A DNA stretch of 64,000 nt from Paragordius varius. Its lineage: Eukaryota; Nematomorpha. The stretch lies in the NCBI GenBank assembly GCA_964247055.1, contig OZ176051.1, positions 10,912,001-10,976,000 on the forward strand, read 5' to 3'. Made by a program: the position numbers and the translations under genes. The notes under the pieces are model-generated. The model did no database searches and was not told where the DNA came from. It saw nothing but the letters and a program-made list of their open reading frames with translations. Below are positions 13,001 to 26,200 of this stretch, in pieces (the stretch's first letter is position 1; the number at the start of each line of letters is the position of its first letter).

Positions 13001-16000
13001 GATTAAATTATATCTATAAATAATGTTTTACTAAATTAAATTATTTTTTAAATAGCTTTCATCGGATTTTACCACAATTTAACCTATTTATTGCAAATGA
13101 GTGACATGGAAAATATAATGAATAACAAACCTCAGTTAACAGACATTATTGAACCAGATGAAGATGATCAACTGTATTACACAAGGGCTTTTTTGAATTC
13201 TGATATTAGGGTAGTTATTTATTGTTATCGTAAACATAAAAATTGATAATTGTGCTAAACTAACCAAATTTTACATTTTTGTCTATAAAAATTTGAAGGA
13301 AAGATTAAAGATTAAAATGGATTATGAAAATGCCCTGTTTCAAAGCTTGAATGGCATACCTCCTGGTATTATTATTATTGTGGTTAATATTTATGTTTTC
13401 ATTTACCATCATTTTTTAATTGGTATGTAGAAGAGTTAAAATTGGTCACCTATTCCGACAAAAATGATCAGCAAAACATTGAAGGTGTTATGACATTGGT
13501 AAACACTGTCCATAAAACAAGGCCGACTATTATACATGGAAACGGTGATTCCAAAGTATTACACACTTATCTTTCAAAAAGCATATATAATAAATCATAT
13601 TTTATTGGTGCGACTCTCCTATCAGCCAATATATAAAAATTAACAATTTAATTATAATTAGGCTTAAACTATGATAGTGATAATTTCACATCTTTTTTAG
13701 ATACACCTGAATTACTTATCAAATTATATTCCAAGGGCATGGGCTGCCCCTGAAGGTTGTCTCTCTTGCCGGGAAAATTTGTTTGCACTCCGAAGCAAAC
13801 CGGTATGTACATTGAATAATTTTTATATTTTATTAAATTTTGTCATCTTTATTGATTATGGTAAAATTATTAAATAATATATAAATAAAAATGAACAATT
13901 TTGACTAAAGCAGGAGACTTGAAAACACCTAATTTACGAATTTAACAACGATTTCCACAAAACTAATATCAAATTCTTAAAAACATTTATTTAATCCGAT
14001 TAACCTTTTACATATGACCAAACATGAATTATAATTTCAATAACATAAAATTACTCATATATGTCAAGTTTTAAGCGACATCAATATATTAAATTGAAAA
14101 GGGATGGTGTAAATATTTTTTTTGTTTCGGGCTGTTTAATAGTTATATTTATATGTTGCATTTAGCTTGTTGAGTATCCCATAGTATTTTTGCATTTACA
14201 TGTTGAAAAACCTACACCGTTTTACCGCCAAGCTTTAGAAAAAATTTCGAAACTTGATTACCCTAAAAACCGTATTGTCCTTGATATATTTTCCAAGGTA
14301 ATAAATTTTTGGTTTTTTTATATATTACAAATGTTTTAAATGATATGAAAACAAAATTAATTGTAAATTTTGTTGATTTTTAATCTTAAGTGCAGATAGA
14401 TTAATTAGCTAAATATCTATTATACGATGTTAATTTAGGTGGAATATCACGATAAACACATTGAGGCCTTTTTAACCAAATATGGAAATCTGTATTTAGA
14501 TCGTGATTGGGCCCGCTTTCCTTCCAGCATAGATCCCGTTTCTCCGAATGCACCCCAAAAAACTCCTCATGAACGTGACATTATTTTGTAAACTTTGATA
14601 CATACATATTTATACGTTTATGATTAAATTTTCTGATTGAAAACTTATTTTACCTGTTAATTCAACTTAATGATGTTTGAACTGATAAATTTATTATTTG
14701 ATTTTGGCGGTTAGTGTTATAATACCATCTATACACTTTAAGTCATTTCTAAATGCAAAAGAATTTAATGAAATATCAATATTTTTTGAAATCATCACAA
14801 TAACCGTTTTTTTTAATATTTACTATATATTTATATAATTAATACGTTTGCCATATTATATTTGAAAGATCACGCTTCTGGTATAATCAACATAATCCTA
14901 GCTACTTTTTCAATATTGATTCCGACGTTCACATTGATAATCCCAAAACTTTAATACTTTTGATTGAACAAAATAGGTATTATATATATAATGTATGGGC
15001 TCAACTTAAATTATAAAACTTTTTTATTTTATACATTATATTATATATTCTATTGCTGTTAATATTTTATGGTTAAAGGAGCGTGATTGCACCTCTATTA
15101 GCACGGCCAGGAAAGATGTGGACAAACTTTTGGGGCGCGCTAAGCCCTACCGGATTTTATGCCCGTTCTGATAATTATGTTGATATTGTCACCTTTAAAC
15201 AACAGTATTATTTTGCATTTAATATATTACAGACTTTTATTATTAAAGTTGCCATAAATAGTTAGTTATACATATGTTATTTATTTATGATTTTTGTATT
15301 TTATTTGTTTTCTTATTAAATGGCTTATGAAAATTTCAATCGATATCATAGTTTTTTTTACAATTTTAGAGGCGTTTTCAATGTACCCTTTATCAATTCG
15401 GCCTACCTTATTCAACGTCAAAAAATTGCAACATGGCTCCTTAGTGATGGGAAACAATATAAGGTAAATTTAATCAGTTCTTTAAACAATAGATAATAGT
15501 TTTCGATATATTCTATATCAATGTAGAAATATTAAACTCACACTATTCGTATATTTATAGAACAGCAAATTTGAAACTTATAATGAACCACCTCTAATTG
15601 GTGACCCCGAACTTTTAGACCCTTTTCAAGAAAACCATGCATCTAATGATATATTGGCAATGGATGAGGATTCGAGAAAAATTAACAATCAATATACACC
15701 CGATTTTAATGTTTATACCTATAAAACATTTGATTCGGATATGGCATTTTGTCGGCACATGAGACAAAATGTAAATATATATACATTTTCGCTTTTATTG
15801 ATAAGTTATAATAGAGTTTTGATGGTAGTTACATTTATAATCTCAATATTTCATTATATAGGGTGATTTTATGTACCTTACTAATATGCACGTATACGGA
15901 CACCTAATTGATGCAGATTACTATGATACTAAGCACACAAACAATGATCTCTACCAAATATTTGATAATCCAAAAGTTATTTTCGATATTTGAATAACAT

Positions 16001-17614
16001 ATTTCCATATTTGTCATTTAACATACCTAATATAAAGTCAAAACTTTATTAATATCTTTCAATCGCCATAACGCTTTATTAAACGCATCTTAAATTTTAG
16101 GATTGGGAAGAAACATACATTCATCCGGATTGGAGAAAACAATTGGATCCTGAATTTCAAATAGCTGAAGTACTCAAATTATATATAAATAAAATATATT
16201 TATCAATTATGATAGGACAGATATAATATTAATATCTTTATAGCATTACATATAGGTTAATATTAACAAAGTTTTTATTATAACAAATTTTCTAGTTTTC
16301 TTTCTAATAAAGAAAATTGCTTCTCTAAAATAGCGGTGGATTATTTAATTATTTTACAGGAAGTTAAATTAATAAATTTTAAATACATAATTATTATGAA
16401 TAATAAATATTATTTAGCATGTTTCCATAATTATACATTTTTTGTAACATAGCCATGTCCAGATGTGTATTGGTTCCCCGTTCTTAATGATCTTTTTTGT
16501 GATGAGTTAATCGAAGAAATGGAAATTTTAAATGAATGGTCTGGTGGAAAACATGAGGTTTGTAATATTACCGAAATATTAAAATAGGTATGAAAAATTA
16601 GTACAGTACTTATATTTTTTTTTCTCGTGAAAAAATAAATAACTTAAGTGTGTTCCGTTTAATATCATATGACTTCTATGGAACATAATTAGAGGTATAT
16701 TAACACTTCAATTTTATATCAATAATATATAACTTATCATAATTATTTTAGGATAAACGCTTATCCGGTGGATATGAAAATGTGCCCACCGATGATGTTC
16801 ATTTAACACAAATTGGGTTGGAGAGACATTGGTTACATTTTCTCAAAATGTATATTAGTCCAATACAACTCAAATTATATCCTGGTTATGTGCATGATGT
16901 AATATATATTATATTTTATATTTCTTTTAATAATATTTTACTTTTAATTTGTTCTAAAACTACGGCCTCCTTATCATGTAATAACTATCTAGTTTGTATC
17001 CTAAAAAGAACAATTATTCTTCGTCAGCGAATCATAATTTAGAATTTATATTTATTAATCCATATATTTATAGCCACCAGAGGCTTTGCTAAATTTCGTA
17101 GTCCGTTATAAACCAACTGCTCAATCCTTTTTAAGGCCACACCATGATTCCTCCACTTACACCATCAATATTGCATTAAATCGCTACAAACATGATTATG
17201 AGGTACATTATCAAACAGAAATGGAATTGAAAATTAATTATTAATAAGGTTATGACCGGGTATCAATCCGTTTATGACCTTGGTGAATATTTAAAAAACT
17301 AAAACTTAAAAACATATGTTTATTACGTGATTAACTCTAATATTAATTTTATAAAAAATTAAAAAATGTTAACTGTTTAGTCACTCAACATATATTTTGC
17401 ATATACCATATCAATATAATTTTTTTTGTAATATATAAACAAAATATTACTAATTTAGGGAGGTGGTGTCCGATTTATTCGTTATAATTGCAGTGTTGTT
17501 GATACGAGAAAGGGATGGTCTTTCATTCATCCCGGAAGACTTACACATTATCACGAAGGTTTGCTTATAACCAAGGGGACTCGTTATTTGATGGTTTCTT
17601 TTGTGGACCCCTAA
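7066..17614 (+). CDS. PLOD: Procollagen-lysine 2-oxoglutarate 5-dioxygenase (21 exons)
   Basis: Hydroxylates collagen lysines in the ER using Fe(II) and 2-oxoglutarate; family members also carry glycosyltransferase-like domains. Exons: 7066-7135, 7523-7662, 11863-12350, 12684-12798, 12948-12996, 13056-13210, 13299-13365, 13431-13555, 13701-13802, 14166-14297, 14439-14587, 14869-14976, 15082-15204, 15370-15463, 15561-15770, 15862-15975, 16101-16169, 16453-16557, 16752-16898, 17074-17202, 17459-17614. All junctions are GT-AG with matching phases; the sum is 2847 nt, 948 aa plus stop. Exon 1 is a signal peptide. N-terminal glycosyltransferase marks are 'FTDSYDVIF' (D232, D235) and 'DEDDQLYYT' (322-325). 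The C-terminal dioxygenase keeps H877-x-D879, H929 (iron) and R939 (2-oxoglutarate), ending 'VSFVDP' like the family. It is about 210 residues longer than vertebrate homologues, mostly from a Ser/Asn-rich insert (about 101-222). The first exon is predicted only from its hydrophobic sequence and phase. Confidence 0.95.
7663..11862. other. 4.2-kb second intron of the PLOD gene
   Basis: Lies between the signal-adjacent exon and the large exon 3. It is AT-rich, with a short TTA/TAT repeat at about 7976-8000 and a TA run at about 8409-8425. No coding segment was found. Scattered 'gtgcggcctgc' (9150) and 'gggccgtccggc' (10,320) patches look like worn hAT-type fragments. Confidence 0.5.
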
Positions 17615-20272
17615 ATAGGATAGTTTAACTTCAAAAAGTTACATTATTTGAAATGTTTGCATGTTAATATTTATGCAATTGGGTAAAATATCCATATTTC
17701 AATACTGATATTATAATATTTCATTCAATACATCTTTTGCACACATTTATAAAGTATATATCGGTTATTTAACCTTCTTACAAACAATGTATTTCCAGAT
17801 TGTTGTTATATATCCAATTAATCATGCATATTTTTACAACTTTTTGAATGATAGACAAATTATGCATTAATTTAGATTGCATTTTTTTCATGATTTTTAC
17901 CATGATTACAAACTTTAAACTATGGGTATTTTTATTTAGACTAAGATATCAGTCATCATATACAACACAATCAATGGCATTACAATACAATTTTTAAAAT
18001 TATATCCTTTCGATTTTGTCAATTGCATTTAGAAAATATAATATTTTTAATTACATTAAATAAATAATTTATTTAGAGTTTTCATTTAAGTTAAGATTGT
18101 AAAATTACTATATCTCTTAAAACTATATAATTTTATGGAAACAATACATCCTAAAATTTTTAATTTATTTGGTACAATAACATCTCTTAAGCAGGAAAAA
18201 CGACCTAAATAATCCAATGATTTATATCAGTTTTACCTTTAAAATTTTAAAATAATATAGTCTTCCGTAAAAGTTTTTTAACAAGATTTCAAAGGACCAG
18301 AAAGATTTTATTAATTTAGACATTCCATTTATTATTTTTTTACAATAACTTTATAGAAGATAATGCCTTTTTTAATCTCATTAACAGTGCAGATTTTGGA
18401 TTTTATACCGGATTTTATGATTTGAATTTAATAATAGTTTTTAAATTTAGCATTAAAATGCTTACGGGTTATATTTGCACTCAAAAATATTAGATTAATG
18501 ACTTAATTTTGGAAATATAAAAAAGAGAAAGCTTAAATTAGAATACCAAATCATGCATCATAAATTTTGGATAACTGTATGAGCTAGGGATAAGTAAGAT
18601 TAATTAGTCAGACTAATATTTAAAGGGTAGATTTCGACCTTAAAACATCAACTTAACTTCATAATCAGTAATATTAATTCAACTAACATTGCCAAAAATT
18701 ATTATCAAATTTACAACTGTAGATAAAGTTGAAAATAAAACCATAGGTTGGATAAAACACCCTTATTTATCAAGATATAACAAATTTGCATTTCTTTTCG
18801 GGTAAAACGAAAATTGTTCTCGGTGATAAGGGTTATTTTTGCATAGCAATCCCACGTTTGATAAACGGTAAGGTTTGATAACTCTTGCAATATATTTTTT
18901 AATAATTAAAATTTTTCAAAGCTTAACACATTTTTTCACCAACGTGAAATTTATATATTGCTTATTTACAATGTAAATTTGTTACACCAAATATGTTAGA
19001 CCTTTATTTGCAACTCTGCAAAATAAGGTTATGATTAAATTATATATTCTAATTATTATGATAGTATTTTACCACATCATGTATCCTTATCAATTCGCCA
19101 AAATAATGTTAATCTGGTTTAGTAGATTATACGCCATATTAGGTACGTATTACATTAAAATATAATGCTTCAAAAAGTGGAAAAATTTAACATCAAAACC
19201 AAATATTTTACGATGGAATTAACATGATTTTTATTATCGGTTTTATATGTTTTTAAAATATTGGAACAGGTAACATAAATTAATTAAACATTACTCCATG
19301 CTCCAAATTTACTCATGTTAATTTATATACCATTTGTGCCGGTGGGGTTTACTTAAATCGACTATTTTTTATTTTATCAAACATCTTACTAGTTTTCGGT
19401 ATTAATATCTTTTCATGTTAATTTTATTTGCCCAAACATTTTTCTAGAGGGATAGGGTATTCTAATCAAAAAAAATAAGATTTAGCGGGAAGTGCTGCAT
19501 TAGTGGGTTTGGTTTAGAACAGACGTTTCCAACATAAATGGACCGGACCACATTTTTGACTCAAACTAAACGGGCGAGATGCATAAATATATATGGACAT
19601 ATATAAATAATTTATTAAATTTTAAACATAAAATTCAAACATAATATGGTAATTTGCTCTAGTTTTTGCTTCTTGGATAGACTAAATTAGAAATTGTTAA
19701 GCGATATTAATTATATCTGAGCATATTTTTACAAATTATAAACTTTCGAGTTTTTCGCGCTCCGCACATAAAGTATCCGATAGGGCCGTACTTGTATATC
19801 TCTGGTAAGTATACATTCTTTTAAAAGCTCTTTAACCAAAATTTAGTATTCGGTTTGCCCTTTTATTGGAGGATATTTTTGTCATATTCAGGACTTCGTC
19901 GGGGAAGCAGACCTAGAAATCGTTATTTGTTATATAGAGTTTATTACCGAATTTGTCTATTAGTATGCGGATTAATGTGCTATTAGGGATTGTGAACTGG
20001 TGAGGAATCCAAGATTGTTTATTTTGATTATAACTTTAGCTTTCCTAGGGCTGCGAAACAGAAGATCACCGTTTTTTACGAATAGCAAAATTAAATTCAT
20101 TAATGTTTATGTTCATTTTTCTTAAAAGAAACGCGCACAAATAACTTAATTGGTATTGAAAAATTATTTTAATTAACAGTAAATGCATTTGAGTATGGCA
20201 GCTAATTAACATCCGTTATTACGAAATTAAAAACCATTAAATACAATAAAGTATAATTTTATTCATTTATAA
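17615..20272. other. Intergenic region between PLOD and gene A
   Basis: No gene recognised. About 19,510-19,800 ('gaccggaccacatttttgactc' to 'ccgcacataaagtatccg') resembles the 'gggccgca' hAT-derived repeats seen at 1250-1545 and 4615-4925. The rest is unremarkable AT-rich sequence that should contain the PLOD 3' end and the gene A promoter. Confidence 0.4.
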
Positions 20273-23200
20273 ATGAACCAAACGCGGCCGATCTACTTTT
20301 TAACCTTTCTTTTGAGTTTGGCTTTCAACACGTACAAAAAAGTTTTTGAAAACACGGAACGGCCATTTTTGTGGCGCCGATCATATATTCTATGTGTATT
20401 GATTTACAAAATCCCACAAACTAGTAAGTTTATGGGAAAAGGCATTTAATTAAATGATTATTTCCTAATTTTAAAATCGAAAAAGTACGTGATCATCAGT
20501 AGGCGTTTTTATATTTAAATTCATTTACATAGCAAACATATAGAGACTAATATTTATTACTAATAAATGCACTTACGTTTATACGCTTTTTTCCATATTT
20601 TAATTTTATCAAACTTTGTGAGAACACATAATATATTCATGAAGAGTGTTGTTAAAGATAATCGTTATGAATTTATCTCACAGATAAAAAAACTCCTGTA
20701 TATTTGTTAAAATCTTGTCCATATTATGTTAGTCGATGGATGTATATAAAAATCATTACAAATTTGATTTATTTCCGTTTGTTATCTGTATAATCGTATG
20801 TATAAAACTAATTTTATTAATCTAAATCCAAGCAAAACATATATGAAAGGCATCTTAAAACACATATTGGTCCAAAAAAATACAGTTTTGATTTTTTTTC
20901 CTTTTTTTCAAGGGTTAAAATATTATTAAGGACCCAGTTTTAACACTTACTTGATGGGAAAAGGCGCAGTTTCTGGCTCTTGCGATTTAATTCACAGTGT
21001 AAGAGTCTGCCTTGCCAACTATACCTTCACGCCTGTTTCTAAAATCATCTAATTCTTCCGGATTTACTTATTATAATTGATCAACTCACGTTATTGTTGG
21101 GCAATTGGTAAGATATTAGCGTATGATGGGTAAAAAATAAAAAATGGTTGAAATACAGTTTTTTTAATCTTTCAATCAATATTGAATTTTATTTAATCAT
21201 GGACAATAAATTGTTTTATATCATATACTACTGTATTACCAATTAACATTTTTCTGAATTGACCAACATCAATGTATATATTGTGCTGTTATATTTGTAC
21301 AAATTAACAAAAATGGATAAGGGTGTTCTTCCCACAAAGTTTTAATAAACCATTTACTTACGAACTTAACAATTTTACAATTAACGGTTTAAATTTTTAA
21401 AGCGATTTAAAATACGATTTTTTAGTGTGACGTTTCTAATGATGTATACTTTATTTACTTCACAAAAAAAAGGAAGAGAAATTAAAAAATTTCATTTTGC
21501 AAACCAATATTAATATATACTAATGCTTAAGTAATATATTTTGTTTTCATTTTATATTCAGGTATGATACGAGAAGAGTATGTTGAAACATATGGACAGA
21601 TTGATTATCATTACCCCAATGAAACTGAGATAACCACCAGTATATATTATAATTTGTAACGAGACATATTAAATAATAAGACCAGATATTTTGAACTTGG
21701 ACGCAGTACAAAATTAAAACATACTTTGCCTGTTTTTAGACCATCGTGTGGTATATTATACAGTTTCCGCAAAATATACTGATGTAATATAAATATTCTG
21801 ATAGGAAAATATCAGAATTATCATGGTACTTTTGGTTTTAACCTTTACGAATTAAAGAAAGTTATTTACACTTTTGTGGTACTCCCATAAAATTGCATAA
21901 GGTGCGCATATTTTAGAAATATATTTTTTGGTGAAAGCTAAATGCTTTATTTTAAAAAATATCACTAAAATATAACATAAATAATAAAAAATTTTAAATT
22001 TTTAGATGTGGGCTCCGAAAGTCCCAAATTTTTGGCTCTTTTAAAATGGAATGTTCTCTCAAAATAAACGCAAAAATTCCGACATTGTGCAATAATTTTA
22101 ATATACTAAATTTTCATATCAACTAAATATATTTTTTAAAAAATACACACTTTGAAAAATTTAATTGTTAGCAAAATTTTGTTGAAGCATACTTCATATT
22201 ATTTTGAGCATAATGGAAACTATATAAACGGTTGAGATGTTATACTATTTATAATTCTAATTCTCAATCAAAATTTTGATTAAAGTATTCGTTCGTTTTC
22301 AAATTTTAGTTAAATAAAAATTGTGTTTTTTTAAAAAATTCACCATAATTTGCAAGCTAACAAATCTTAAAATTAAAATTCTAAACCTATAGTAATGTTT
22401 AATAAAAACGAATTATTAAAAAAAATGAATTTCATGCTTCAAAATCGTTAGAAGTACGCTTCAACAAAATATCTCAAATTTGTTTATGCAAAAAAACAAG
22501 AAAACTTATAAAAATGAAAGTTTAAGAAAAAAATTAAGTATTCTCACACCTCCCACTTAATGAGCATAGAAAACGTAAAAACTCTTAATTTTTTAATAAT
22601 AAAAGGTTATTTCGACATCATATGCCATATATAATAAATTTTATATAATATGTTACGCGAATAGTATTCTATAGAATTTTCCGTTTGATAATTATAACAA
22701 AAAATGAACTTTCTAAACTTAACATTTTTTAAAATATAATAAATTAATTTTGCTAATTTTTAAATTTTGAGGCACTTCTTTTTGCGGACTGAGTGAAAGA
22801 GCCAATAGCCTGAATCTTATGATGTGGAGTCCAAGATTTATAGTTTCGTCACTGCGCGAAAGGCTGCAATCCTAAGTTTGTATAATTAAGAAGAAAATAA
22901 AATATTAACCCCAATAGGTAAGGTGATCAGACGTCCCGCTTTTTCACACTTTGTCCCGCGTCCCGTTACGGTTTTGAAATGTCCCGCTTTTTCACGATCA
23001 TAAAAAAAATTGTTTTTTGAAATACATTTTTATATAAAAATTTATTTTTTTATCCGTTTTAACTTTTTATAATTAATTATCTTTTATATCTATATCAATT
23101 TTAAATTAAAATTTTTTAAAATTAAAAATATTTATTTTTTTCGAATTTAAATCATATGATTATACACTTTGTTCCTACTCCTACTGCAACATTATCAAAA

Positions 23201-26200
23201 AGACAAATTAATACCACAAATCGGTAGCTTATTTACTCCAGAAAATTAAGGTAATATAACATTTTTATACTAATATTAGCAATATGAGTATAAAAAGAGG
23301 TTGTAAATTCAACGATGAATTAATAAAAGAATTTCCTTTTATCAAACGAAGAATAAATCATTTTTAAATGTTCTTTGTGCTGGGGGAATTCACCCTAGCA
23401 CATGGCGGCAAGCATGATATTACAAAGCATATGGAAGCACAGTAACATAAAAAATGTTTAGATATGGCGGAATCCTCTTACAAAAGGAAGGATTTTTATC
23501 GAAAAACCGCTTTTGGAGAGGAAGAATAGAATTCGGCACTACCCGAAGGCGTTTTATCTTTCCACGCCGTTAATCACAATCTATCCTTTAGATCTATGGA
23601 TTTTACCTCACAGGTTATTCGTACCTTATTTAATAAAAAATTACGTGTGCCCGTACAAAATCTAAAGCCATTGTATGCAATGTCCTTTCGCCACATGCAT
23701 TTGCTCAAATACAAAAAGATTTGCTGAAAATCAATTTCATATCGCTATACTCTGATGCATCAAATCAAAAGGAAACAAAATTATTTCCCACTTTAATAAG
23801 ATATTTTGATCCAACCGGAGTAAAAATTAAAATTTTCGATTTTATTTCTCTACCCGGTAAAAATTCAGACATAATTTTTACTTCAATAATAAACATTCTA
23901 GAAAAAAATAATTTAAAAGACAAAAACATCGCATATTGCGCTGACAACACCAAAACGAACTTCGGTGGAAAAGTAAGGAGGGAAACGAAATTTTTTTTCC
24001 CTAAATTAGCAGATAATCTTAATCAATACATTATTGGCGTTGGGTGTGCAGCGTATATAATACACAACACTATTCAAACAGCGGATTTGTTACGCCTAGA
24101 TGAGAAAAATGTAGTTTTTAAAATTATATATACACGGTACGCTTTGAAACGCTTAAGGAATTGCAGAAGTTCAATATCAAAAAAAGCTTGGATTAAAACT
24201 CGTTGGTTAGCTCTGCCAGCTATCTAAAGAATTTAAAAATGTATGATCCTTTAAATCCTATTTTTTATCACAGGGCAAATGCCTTACAACTGAAAAATTT
24301 TTTGAAAGTCATTCTTTAAAAATATGGTTAGAGTTCCTACATAATTTAACTTCTCTCTTTCAAAATGTTATAAAACTGATAGAAGGTGACAAAATTTCGG
24401 CAATCGAAGTAGCCAATGAACTTAGTAACCTAAAATTCCAATGTCAAGAAAGGTTAGAAAATAATTTTATAAGATTATTTAGAAGCGATTCAATGAAATT
24501 GCTCATTTTCATTGGATAACATTTAAACCAGAATTTAATTGGTGCGATGTTTAAAAATCATTTGATTACATCTGCATCTCCCAAAAATTCCCAAAACGTA
24601 ATCTTTCAGAAAATGATTTTTTTTTAGGTATCATTAGTTAAAAAATATTAATAATGAAAAACTTAAATTATGGACAACAGAAAAAAAATACAGTAGAAAA
24701 GAAATGGTTTGAAATATTTCATCATTTTGAAACAAACTATGTTCCACACAATAATATTTTAAAAATTGGCACTATTTTTACCTGGAACCAACACTGCTAC
24801 TGAGCGCGTTTTTTCCACAGTAAATCAGGTGTGGACATCGGTCAAATTTAAATGTTGAAACTTTAAAGGCCATTTTATCTGTCAAATATAATTTGCCAAA
24901 TTCTTGTGAAGACTTCTACAATATTTTAAAAAATGATGACAATCTGCTAAACGCAAATCAAATAAAAAATATACCAAAAAATGAATAATATTTTACATTT
25001 ATAATGTATTTGTTTTAAAAATAAATCAATATTACAATAAATTTTTGTTTAATTTTTGGTTGTACACCCTCCCCCATGCCCTTCCCCCTTTTCTTTGTCC
25101 CGCTTTTTCGGTCAAAATATCTGGTCACCTTACTAATAGGCAATCTTTGTTTTTTACCGCAAAAAAACCATTTCTTCACAAATTATGGGGTTGTTTTTAC
25201 TGAGACTATATTAAATTTTAAAATCATTTTTTTGAATAAATGAAAGGTAATTAATATATATTTATTAAATTAAATTTTTCCTAATTTCAAAAACCAGTAC
25301 AAAAGGGAGCGCAGCACTGGCGCAGTTTTTTTCTGAAAACCCACAACTGCACTGCGAAAAACAGCCTATCTAATCACGTTAATATTAAATTTTGATAATG
25401 ATTTCAATAATTTTAGATAGAATCAATAGAAAGCTAAAATAATGAAAAGGTATATTAGATATAGACCATGTATTATAGCTTTGCCTAGTGGTATTTAAGG
25501 AATAACAGCCTAATGAAATATAAACCTAAAAAATTAGTTAATTATTAATATGAGATTAGATAAAATCTTAGGATGTATTATTTTGATAAGTTTAGAAGTT
25601 AAAATAATCCAAAAAAATGAATCATAGTTTCAGATAATAAACTTTGACGTTTGTGTTTTTAAATTCAGATACTAAAATCACTCGGAACAATCGGATGTAG
25701 TTGAAATTGAAACGAAAGGATCAATTATTTTATTTAACCAAAATTTATTTAACAGTTTTTAGTTTAAAATAACCTAAACTTTGGCATTCAATAAATGGAG
25801 GATATCTTTCCTTACATTCATTCGCAAATATTTTTAGACTATATTACACTGTGTGCAAAAAAATGTTTAAAAAAAATTTTTTTATCATGAGATAGCATGA
25901 CCAGCGTATTCATTTGCCGCTAAAATATTTATTTGTTGACTAGTGTTTGAAATATTTAGAGAAAATCAATCGGGAAAAAAGTGAAAAACAAGGATAATTC
26001 AAAAAATAATGATAAAATTTGAGATATTATAGTTTATTATCATTTTAGGATATATTTACAATATTTAAAAATCTTAAAGTTAGGTTTCTATTTCAGCTCA
26101 AAAGATGGCGTTTTCCTTTTCACACACACAAAAGACAAAACATTTATAATGAAACTATGTTAAAATATTTTTTTTAATTATTCACTACCTAAACTCACTA

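Larger units (their letters stand above)
21674..25381. mobile_element. hAT miniature element D1, split by a second hAT
   Basis: Begins TAATAAGACCAGATATTTTG and ends TATCTAATCACGTTA, flanked on both sides by an exact 8-bp duplication ATATTAAA (21,666-21,673 and 25,382-25,389), the hAT target length. Removing the nested element at 22,919-25,132 leaves about 1.5 kb that aligns end to end with the copy at 47,240-48,695. It has no coding capacity. It lies in the intron following gene A exon 2. Confidence 0.85.
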
